A stretch of DNA of 64,000 nt, from positions 28,364,655 through 28,428,654 of the forward strand of contig CM061238.1 in the NCBI GenBank assembly GCA_030848705.1, written 5' to 3'. The stretch's first letter is position 1. Each line of letters begins with the position of its first letter. The DNA comes from Heracleum sosnowskyi. Its lineage: Eukaryota > Streptophyta > Magnoliopsida > Apiales > Apiaceae. Positions 33,620 through 42,527 of this stretch are shown here, in pieces. A program made the translations under genes and the position numbers. The notes beneath the pieces are model-generated. The model saw nothing but the letters and a program-made list of their open reading frames with translations, ran no database searches and was not told where the DNA came from.

Positions 33620-34440
33620 CATATCATATTTATCAATCAGCATGGTGCATTCTGTGTGTTATTATTTATAAATGGGGACTATTTTTTCCATTGGTTTTTT
33701 CTTGCTTATTTTATTTTTGTAGCTAAAAGTTGTCAGTGTTATGACTAGTAAACTTGTATAAACATTTTTTAATTTTTTGCTGAGTCTTGTATAAAACATT
33801 TTGTTATTCATAAACTTATATAGTGGTGGACTGGTAAAGAAACTCGTTATAGAGTTGTGATGGATTGAAATGTCAGCTGGTTTTCTGATCAATTATTTTA
33901 TGGTGCTCCTGAATTGACAATATTAGTAAAATAATAGCGTTAATTTGTATCAAGGACACACCTTGAGTTGTGCTTTTTTTATCCTCCACTGAATTTGACT
34001 TTTTAATTTATAGTTAACGAAAATTTATAATGTCTTTGATAATGTTCGAACCCTCGATCCTGATCTAAGGGACGAGGAAATCCTTAGAAGTTGTTTGAGA
34101 TTCGATTCCAAAGTCTCCCAATCTTACTTTCTTCTGTAATACCCATGCACTTTCAACTCAAGTCTGAGTCATTAACAGAAGCACATCAACCATCATACAG
34201 TCTTGCAAAATGTGCAACTCATGAACCGGAATTCGACATTCGTATACTGCCATTTCAGAACATATATTCGAATTTCAAATATGTGAATCATATATGAAAT
34301 GAATCAATACACAGACAGATATATATACATAATACTAAGGATCGTTCATTCATGGCTCAAGCTCAAGGCAGTGCACTTTAAACAAGACTCTTACATTGTC
34401 AATCCATTAAAACAGCAGCACACACAAAGAAACTCATTTT
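33620..34440. other. Intergenic region between convergent VAMP and SRC2-like genes
   Basis: It holds the 3' UTRs of both genes. No further gene is seen. GTTCGAACCCTCGATC near 34044 resembles a tRNA-type B box, but no A box precedes it. Confidence 0.5.
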
Positions 34441-35391
34441 CTAAAAATCCATATCACCACCAGCATCCTCATATCCAGCTTCATAGCCAGCTTCTCCTAT
34501 ATCCGAAATCATGTCCCCTAACATCATCCCACCTATTGCTCCTCCCAGCAATCCCATACCCATTCCCATCTTACTACCCAACTTATTCTTCTTCTGCACA
34601 GGCTGGTACCCGTATCCTTGTTGTGGTGGATAACCACCATATCCCTGTTGGGGTGGATATCCACCATATCCCTGTTGTGGCGGATAACCACCATAAGCTT
34701 GTTGCGGTGGATATCCACCATAAGGTTGTTGTGGGGGAAATCCGTACCCCGCTACAGGTGGTGCACCTTGTTGGGGATATCCTGCAGGAGGATAACCTCC
34801 TTGTTGGGGATACCCTGCAAGAGGATAAGCACCTTGTTGCGGGTACCCTGCAGGCGGATAACCACCTTGTGGCAGTTGGTGTCCATAACTTGACCCGGAT
34901 TCTGCATATTTTGCGGCAGGATAAGCAGTAAGAGGCTCCTCCAAAGATCTTGATTTAGTCTGTTCTCCTGCAATTTTGTCGCTGAACTTATACGACAGGC
35001 TAAGCTCCCCTTTTGGTCTTCCATCTGGTCTTCTGACCTGATGTTTTATCGACTGTTCTTCCTTATCATCTCCCACATTTTGTCCAATTATTTCTTTGAT
35101 TGGAATACGGACATCTCCTATGTCCTTATCACCAAGATCCCTCTGGGAACGGAGCCTGATGATTAATGTCAAGCGGTTCTGCTGAGCTGCAGCATCGTCA
35201 ACGACAAACTTCATTTGAAAGTTCCACTTTGGGTCAGGGCCAGCTTCTTTGTGGGTAGGGCTTCTTTTTATGGCGCTAGGATCACCACCGTCAATCCAAA
35301 CGATGGCATATACATCCATTTTAGATATGAGATTGACATTTTTAATGTCTTTGGCGGAGATTAGTGTAATTTCTAGATTTCTGTATTCCAT
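34441..35391 (-). CDS. SRC2: SRC2-like C2-domain protein (316 aa, single exon)
   Basis: Residues 1 to about 125 form a C2 domain (starts MEYRNLEITLISAKDIKNVN, with KMDVYAIVWIDG and DPKWNF), which in the SRC2 family binds phospholipid or Ca2+ and is linked to cold and stress responses. A Pro/Gly/Tyr/Gln-rich region follows (about 185-265), with tandem GYPPAGYPQQG and YGGYPPQQG units. The C-terminus is Gly/Met-rich (MGMGMGLLGGAIGGMMLG) and hydrophobic enough to touch a membrane, ending in an acidic tail. Length and domain order match plant SRC2 homologues such as Arabidopsis AT1G09070. The DNA encoding the Pro-rich part is itself a tandem array of about 30 bp units (34616-34740), so length variation between alleles is likely. 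Confidence 0.87.
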   Translation of the reverse strand: MEYRNLEITLISAKDIKNVNLISKMDVYAIVWIDGGDPSAIKRSPTHKEAGPDPKWNFQMKFVVDDAAAQQNRLTLIIRLRSQRDLGDKDIGDVRIPIKEIIGQNVGDDKEEQSIKHQVRRPDGRPKGELSLSYKFSDKIAGEQTKSRSLEEPLTAYPAAKYAESGSSYGHQLPQGGYPPAGYPQQGAYPLAGYPQQGGYPPAGYPQQGAPPVAGYGFPPQQPYGGYPPQQAYGGYPPQQGYGGYPPQQGYGGYPPQQGYGYQPVQKKNKLGSKMGMGMGLLGGAIGGMMLGDMISDIGEAGYEAGYEDAGGDMDF

Positions 35392-35474
35392 ATATTGATC
35401 AGAAGAGCACTATATGGAAAAACAAGAAAAAGATTGTCTAAGATCACGGTTGGCTTTCTGCATGGATGCATGTA

Positions 35475-35492
35475 ATATATATATATATATAT
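35475..35492 (-). promoter_or_regulatory. AT dinucleotide run, possible TATA region of the SRC2-like gene
   Basis: An uninterrupted (AT)9 run sits 84-101 bases upstream of the ATG on the minus strand. It is a microsatellite that could serve as a TATA element. Confidence 0.4.
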
Positions 35493-35723
35493 GTGTGTTA
35501 TATTGAGGGATCGATCTAGAAAGGTGGAATAACAGGCAATATGTGCGAAATTACAGAGAGGACCTGATCTAACAGACAATCGCATCTAACACGGGTCATT
35601 CGTTAATGGATTGACATGTAAAATGACAAAAGCCATCCTTGCCGCCACTTTTTGAATGAAAAATAGCAAATACAACTGGAAATATATGTCTAAATATAGG
35701 GGCACGATATGTAAAACTTTCTA

Positions 35724-36583
35724 GGATCCTCCCGACAATATTGGGATCATTTATTTAATAATCTGTTCCTAACCGTTGGATCAACATTCCGACGGTCAGG
35801 ATTAAAAAAAAAAAAATTCAGTCACTACGCGTATTTTTTCCGCGGAGCCCTATTCCTCCGCGTAAATTTATCGCGGAACCCTATGCCCGCTCCGCGATTA
35901 TTTTCCGCGGAGCTTCCGAAAGAAAGATATGTACATGGTTGGTGATACTTGGAATTTAAATGCATATTATAACATCAAAAACTACCACAAAACAAAGGCT
36001 CGGGGTCACCGACTCACCGGAGTTCATCATCGGAGTTCATCATCGCTGACTAGTCAGTTGCGAGCGACGCCCAAATCGGGTGTTTCTGCAGCAACTCGAC
36101 CTTAAAATCCTCATAAAACCAATACAAAACCAGCCATACCAATTTCATATCTAAATTGACCCCAAACGGAGCCCCCAAACGGAAACCCCCAAATTTTCGA
36201 AACCCTAAATCTTTACAAAATTGATATGGTCCGCAAAGATTTGAAAAGGGCGTCGATTTGATTATCAATCACATGAATTTTAGCCACAGAATTCGAAGAA
36301 AGATTGAAAGAAAAGGGAGGGAAGAAAGATTGATATGGATCTTTCTTTCAGAAGCTCCGCAGAAAATAATCGCGGAGCGAGTACAGAGCTCCGCGAAGCA
36401 GAAAATAATCGCGGAGCGAGTACAGAGCTCCGCGAAAAAATTCGCGGAGCCCTATTCCTCCGTGCAAACTCGACTTTTTTCGCGGAGTAACTGATTTTTT
36501 TTTTTAATCCTGACCGTCGGAATGTTGATCCAATGGTTCAGGAACAGATTGTTAAATAAATGGTTCCTGACCATCCAAGACCC
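35724..36583. mobile_element. Non-autonomous Mutator-like element (860 bp) with 9-bp TSD
   Basis: AACTTTCTA is duplicated exactly at 35715-35723 and 36584-36592, and a 9-bp duplication is the Mutator signature. The termini are inverted repeats: 35746-35825 pairs with 36486-36563, sharing the core ATTCCGACGGTCAGGATTA. Inside the terminal repeats is a second layer of inverted GC-rich words (TCCGCGGAGC and relatives) at about 35825-35925 and 36350-36480. The centre (about 35995-36250) is single-copy-like sequence with no long open frame, possibly captured host DNA. There is no transposase. Confidence 0.85.
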
Positions 36584-36592
36584 AACTTTCTA

Positions 36593-37103
36593 ATGGCACA
36601 AACTAGACATCAACAAGTCATCTAGTGTAAAAATTAGGACAAGGCAAAGCAATGCAATTTTATTTTATCAAATTGTAACCTTTACAAGCTGCAAAAAGGT
36701 TAAGGAAAATATTTAGATATAAAATTTCACCAGATATTAAACAGACGAGGAGCTGAGTATACAATGACTCAACAAAGCAAATTCTGATCTAAGAATCCGC
36801 ACCTTAAGATGATGTTACTAATAAAGCAGCATGCCTTTGACTGTCAATTCCATGAGAAGATTCCAAATTGGAAATTTATATGATTGAATTCAACTGATAA
36901 ACATGTAAACAAGAATCCAATCACTAGCTGTGAAGTACCCCAGAGGCAACCTTCGACTTGAGGGTCATTACACTTGAAATGCACAATTATTGATTACAAA
37001 CATAAGTCTCCTGGTTTCAACAGACTCTTTGATACAACTAGTGCAATCTCTTTCTCATGTGTCAAAACTTCAAGTTAGTAAAGTAAAAACTTGTGATCCA
37101 TTG
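36593..37103. other. Intergenic sequence, 3' side of the NDUFAF4-like gene
   Basis: It probably includes the 3' UTR of the minus-strand gene that ends at 37104. No other feature is recognised. Confidence 0.5.
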
Positions 37104-39955
37104 TCATTGTTGATTCTTTTTCTGTTTACTGTTATCTTCTGGAGGCAATGATATGTACTGAAGAATCCGCTCGACATGTGCAGCATCAATGCGAAACTTC
37201 TCAGCAATTTGTTGAATATTCATAGGCCCATTGTGATCGGCAGACTTGCCTTGATGTAGCTGGACAATCTGGCGTATTTGAGATATGTTCAAGGTTCCTG
37301 AAGGAGCGGGCCTTTCCTCATATCTGTCAGTACCACCTGTTTTAGTACTCCTGAGTTTTGGCGTGGGTCTACTATACCTCTCCACTACAAATGCCTGCAT
37401 TAACATCCTCGGAATTAGCAAAAATGACTTAATATGTATTAGAACACAATGATGTTCAATCAAACATCAAAATAAAAATATAAAGATTGAAGACATCACT
37501 GTGAAAACTCCTGGGGAACAGATGAACTAGTTTCAGTTCTAAAATGTATCAAATGCACCAGTTGAAGTGCATTCTCAAATGATAAGCAACTGTGATTGCA
37601 CCTCATCAATCAACAGGTATACAATTCTCTTCCACAGACCTCAATCACATGATAAATCAATGTAGTCGATCCAGTTTGATTTTTGAATCAAAAAATTAAG
37701 CTATTAACTCAAACATTAGGGAGCAGATTTGTTCTCTATTAGAATTTCCAAGTAACCAGTGCTTTGAAACTAATTTGAAAGATCAGTAATGAGTTGGCCA
37801 AAAAACACTAAAAATATATACCAGTCTTTGTATATCGAAGTGGATCAAGTGTTTTGAAATGAAAAGAGTGTAATTGAATTTTGGATCACAAATGTTTAGT
37901 TGCCGGCACTAACTGGTGCTGTAGCGGCCTGAGCAAACAATCTTGAAGAATGTACAGTAGAAAATAATTAAAATGTCACCAAGGCAACCAACACGGACTT
38001 GGCTCAGAAAAGTTTACATTAAAAAAAAAGGGAAAACAAGGTTCTTAGGTTTTCTTTTATTGCAAGTGATTGTTAGGCATGAAGAATCAAGTAAAATCCG
38101 CTACGCCAGATGTTTAAATACATGACAAAGCAGTTCTAGCAATACCAAATAATAAATCACTTCGCATCATTACAAAACTGCAAATAGGAATAGTTTATAT
38201 AGTCAAGCAATTATGCCTATGCTGCAATGGCAGGTCTCAACCTCTTATATTGACACTGGTAGGGAGGACACCATGGACGGAGGGATGAGGTGCGCAGGGG
38301 TAGACCACAACCTCAACTTCCAACCGGGATTATGCACAAAATTCAATCAAAGAATTTTGTATTACCTTTTTAATAAACATAGATGTATGTTTTAAATTAT
38401 GTCCCAATTTTTTTTAAATTTGTACTTCAGATATAAATTTTCTCAGGGAATCCTAACTTTGTTACTGAAGAGCAATAACCCCGATGACAAATGCTACATA
38501 AACTTAACAACTTGAATGAACTCACCTCACCCATCTCAGATTTCCCTCCAGACTTGGACTGGATTCTACCGACCATTTGACTGAGCATGGCATCATACTG
38601 TGGATCTTTTTCTTCGAGCATGTTGTCAGCATTAATTTTCGATGCACCATCTTGGACTAAAGAGAAATCAAGCCACCAATTTAAATTACATTACACATAT
38701 CCTTTGTATAAACGAACATTCACAGTCCATAAATTAAAAAATGCTTCAACTTGAAAATCACTCTTCTTGAATAAGGAACACATATATATAAAGATACAGG
38801 TGATTGTGCTACAGCCCAAGCAATAAAACAAACCAACATACAAATTACTGTATAAGAAACATTTTTATCATCGAAACTTCTAGTGTACTCTTTAGATATC
38901 TGATACAAAATATCTAAAATTTGAAATATAAATATTTGAATCTTATATTTTTGCAACCTACTAAAATATCCACATGATAACAAACCACAAGAGTGTAAAG
39001 CAGGGGGTTGTAGATAGAACCTTAATAAAGAAACTTGGGTCAGGCGAATCGATAGATAAAGATAAGGGTAGATCTGTAACCAAGGGTAAGCTCTGAAGAA
39101 CGAAATGAAAGTGTAGATACTTTACCACAAAACAGTGCAAATTGTATTTCATTACTTCCGAAAAGCTGAGCATATAGTTTCTCATCCTCAACAAGACCTA
39201 CTATTCTTATTATGTAAGAAGACATAAAGAAGCACCAGTGATTCTCGTAAAAAAACACAGGAAACCATTAGAACGAGCCTTGAACTAGGCCATTCACTTG
39301 TGTATCAAACTCACCGTACATTTTAGTTCCAATACTAATCGTGCAATCCTCACGATATTTACATATCATCCACTGGTATTTTTCGAGCTCTAACAAACAC
39401 TCATAGCTACAAGAAGTTCAAATGCTGAACTTATCGCACCCTACATTTTAGTCCCAATACTATTCGTGCAACCCTCTCGAGGTAAAATATTCCCGTAAAG
39501 AAGTAGTATAACAGATCATCCACTTATCACACTCGAATACTCAATGCAACTTGTAAAAAAACATAAAAACTTAAAAAATTTGCTAATCATCTCATTTTTC
39601 GGGTTCAAACTCGAAAAAAACCTATTCCTAATTTCTCCAATTAACACCCCCCCCCCCCATAAAAAAAACAAATTAAGAAAACTTAGTAACTGATTTCTAA
39701 CAAACATAACAAACTTTCCAACAAACATAACAAACTTTCCAATTACTAAACTAAAATGAACTACACATATACAGTTATACACACATAATTATATGTATAG
39801 TTACCGGAATTAGGAACGGCGGAGTCACCGAAAACCTTGTCGGACGGAACCGCCGGTGGAGTGGGACCCACAGTAGTCTTGATCGGAGGCGCCGGAGACT
39901 TATCGACGGCGGAGCTTCGAAGCCTACCAGATGCTCGACGTAATGCCTGACCCAT
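37104..39955 (-). CDS. NDUFAF4-like (UPF0240) complex I assembly factor, 3 exons, 190 aa
   Basis: Exons in order of transcription are 39955-39805, 38656-38526 and 37394-37104, all with GT-AG borders and consistent phases (573 nt in total). The start MGQALRRAS carries a Gly2 that could be N-myristoylated, as in animal NDUFAF4, and is followed by a basic, Pro-rich segment. The middle exon gives an acidic helical part with DPQYDAMLSQMVGRIQ. The last exon holds the conserved C-terminal module: GTLNISQIRQIVQLHQG, then IAEKFRID, ILQYISLPPED. In human NDUFAF4 the matching part is the segment from GKISI to PPED. NDUFAF4 acts in mitochondria in early assembly of NADH dehydrogenase. The family assignment rests on this C-terminal pattern and could not be tested by search. 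Confidence 0.7.
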
Positions 39956-40333
39956 ATTTGTTTGGTAATTAAAAATTTAGGCGTTTTTAAATTTTAAATT
40001 TTATTTTGATTTGTAAGCTTTGTACAAGCCGACAGTGTGATGGTCAGCTCTTTGTTATGTAAGCGGCCACGTGGCCATTTTTTAATTTTTGGTTTTTTAG
40101 GTGTTGTGTGGTTTGTTTGTATCCGGTGGTTGGGTGTCCACGGTAATTTACACAATTTTTTTGATTTATTTTAATATCGTAGGCCCTCAAATAAATAAAT
40201 AGATTTTATTGACATTTACTTTTAGAATTACTGGCCGATAAAGTTGAATTTAAATAAATAAATAACTTGAATAATTATGTAAAATATATTTCATATGATA
40301 TCACATATCATTGTACAATTGTCTCTTCTATTT
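39956..40333. promoter_or_regulatory. Upstream region of the NDUFAF4-like gene
   Basis: AT-rich intergenic DNA. No clear TATA box or other gene is seen. Confidence 0.4.
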
Positions 40334-41012
40334 GGTACCGTTCGAAATTTTTGATATTCAAGTAGTATTATTGTACTTTTGACTTCATCCACATAATAGC
40401 ACACCGTTCTTCGACATGCTGCATAGAGCACATAATTTGGGAAAGGATTTTGATTGATCAAAAAGAAAAATCTACTTCAACTGATATGCCCTTAGACACG
40501 TCTATACATAACATAGAAATCACACATTGAAGGGGTGGACGATTAGCTAGAACAGAACTGATTGCAAAAGAAGGGAAATTAGCCATATTAAAATTACCTT
40601 CTGGGGCGACTGTTATAAAATTATGAAAATTCTTGTTTGGTACCATCCAAATTTTTTTATTTTCAAGTAGCATCGTTCGAATTTGGATTTGACTCCAAAA
40701 TATCACTATGCTAATGAATCTGATAAATTTGAGAGATCTGTTCAAACTCCTAGTTTTTAATGGGCAAAAAGATGCTCAACAATATTTTAAGGAGCATAAA
40801 ATCAAGGAGTTTGAACATATTCATCATATTCATTAAAAAAGAAGTATTTTGGAGCTAAAGCACAAAGTAAAATGGTGCCACAAAGTGGTACCAAATGGAA
40901 AATTTCATAATCTTATAACGATCGATTAACGTTTGGTTAACGAATTGGTATTGTGCGAATGAAATCAAAAGTATAATGGTGTCACTTCGAAGTTAAAAAT
41001 TTCGAGTGGTAC
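40334..41012. mobile_element. Foldback (inverted-repeat) element, about 680 bp
   Basis: The left end (40334-40395) GGTACCGTTCGAAATTTTTG is inverted at the right end (about 40960-41012, ending TTTCGAGTGGTAC). The similarity extends through the CTTTTGACTTCAT region. A second, inner pair (about 40615-40700 and 40850-40915) shares ATTATGAAA, TTTGGTACCA and the final GACTCCA/TGGAGC. The result is a nested hairpin with no coding capacity. A target duplication is not visible because the gypsy LTR starts directly at the right end. Confidence 0.6.
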
Positions 41013-41970
41013 TGTTGTAAGGAGAATTTCGTACAACAGTGTGTTGGAGGTTTATGGAAAGTTGTGGCTGGACTTGTATGATGACTCCTCAGAAATTGAA
41101 TAGAGAATGTGTTTTTTCTTTTGCTCTTGACGAGTGTCAATTGTGTATCATACAAGGTGCCTACGTACCCCTTTATATAGGGATCAAGCCTCACGTAGTT
41201 CTTGGAGAACAAGTCATTGAATAAGCCCATTCAGCCCAAGCCCATAAAGTAGTCAGGATTTACATTCCCATAAATAGTTCAAGTATTATCAATCCACCTC
41301 ATGTTCCCATAAATAGTTCAAGGATTATCAATCCACCTCATGTTCCCATAAATAGTCCGGTCTTACACGTTTTCCTACAATCTTGCGGCATCTCCGCATT
41401 TCTTTCCATGATTGTAGGTTTGTCTCGTGTCAACCAAGAAACATTCCATAAACAAGAATTTTCATATTTTGGGCTTCACCCACGATGCGAGCTGGCCAGG
41501 CTCGCATCGCTCAAATCACATTTTCATAGTTCAAGTGATGCGAGCTCACCTATGTTCAATCATCCTCATTTCTGATAAGTAGCACGAGTCCATTACTTCA
41601 TAATGGTGAGAGCCCATAAGCTTATAGTGAGAGTCCATTGATGGAAATGCGAGCTCATCATGGTGAACTCATAAGAAAGTGAGTCCAATATTCATTTTAG
41701 CGAAGCGATCCCAATTATGATGATAACCCAACTCATCGTAATGAGATCTTCGTGAGTGCCCTCGTTAAGGTGAGAACTCATAAAGACAGGTGCTCACCAT
41801 ACGTTAACGAAGCGAGCCCACCACACTTAAAAGGATTTTGGACTCAACATAGCTCACGGTGCGAGCCCAAATTCCAGTTCACACCAATCTTTCCAAAATA
41901 TAATTCATTCCCTAGGCCCAAATCACTTAGGGACCTGTCTAGGGCCCATTACCAAAAATCTAGTATAACA
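41013..41970 (-). repeat. 3' LTR of the gypsy element
   Basis: On the minus strand it runs from TGTTATACTAG to CCTTACAACA, 958 bp, with TG...CA ends. The polypurine tract AATTTTGGGGGGTAG (complement of 41972-41986) abuts its start. It contains TGCGAG/CTCGCA motifs (41487-41870) and a 39-bp tandem repeat. Confidence 0.8.
41265..41358. repeat. 39-bp tandem repeat, 2.4 copies, in the gypsy LTR
   Basis: Units begin TTCCCATAAATAGT at 41265, 41304 and 41343 and are nearly identical. Confidence 0.9.
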
Positions 41971-41971
41971 A

Positions 41972-41986
41972 CTACCCCCCAAAATT
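41972..41986 (-). promoter_or_regulatory. Polypurine tract of the gypsy element
   Basis: The minus strand reads AATTTTGGGGGGTAG just before the LTR start. Confidence 0.7.
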
Positions 41987-42092
41987 CCTTAGTAATATAA
42001 CCAAAATTCATAATTGGTTCCAGCTGTTCGTGGAAATGTGTGCCATCCATTCTTATCCTGACACGTGTCCCCATATTCTCTCTCCTACCCTC

Positions 42093-42100
42093 TATAAATA
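42093..42100 (+). promoter_or_regulatory. TATA box of the antisense gene
   Basis: TATAAATA, with a CACGTG G-box at 42062-42067 upstream. A leader exon follows to about 42260, then a 5' UTR intron (42261-42527, GTAAGC...TTTTTCAG) whose acceptor abuts the ATG at 42528. Together they form a convincing polymerase II promoter. Confidence 0.6.
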
Positions 42101-42527
42101 CCTCAGAATTTCCTTTCACAAACTCATTCTATCAGAAACAGTAACGAAACTCTGTCCAATTTTGCTCAAGGATCAATCACGACGAGGATTATCATTACTT
42201 CCCGGCGTTCGTCTGCAACTTCATCAAGTTCTTCAAGTTCATATTCTAATCCTTCACAAAGTAAGCATTTCAATCTCAAAAAGCCTTCTTTCATATGTAT
42301 TTTTATATTATCTGTTCGAGCTAAACGAGTTGCGAACTGAGTTCCCTCATTGAGGCGAACTCAAACCATGGTTTGAGCTGAGCCTTGGTCCAATGCGAGA
42401 ACAAGACCTGTGTTCGCATCGAACACAATGGCCTTAATTGTCCATGCGAGGCGAGGACACTTAGGATTCTTCACTATCTTTTTTCTTATTTTTAGGGGCA
42501 CACACTAATTTTCACCATCTTTTTCAG

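Noticed and set aside
34040..34100. Possible SINE or tRNA remnant (GTTCGAACCCTCGATC)
   Set aside because: Only a B-box-like word is present; no A box, no tail and no target duplication.
34299..34931. Plus-strand frame with His/Gln repeats opposite the SRC2-like gene
   Set aside because: It is an antisense shadow of the GYPPQQ repeats; the minus strand has a clear C2 domain.
41470..41900. Direct repeats containing GCGAG as a possible CRISPR-like array
   Set aside because: Spacing is irregular, the words are short and both orientations occur, and the region is a gypsy LTR.
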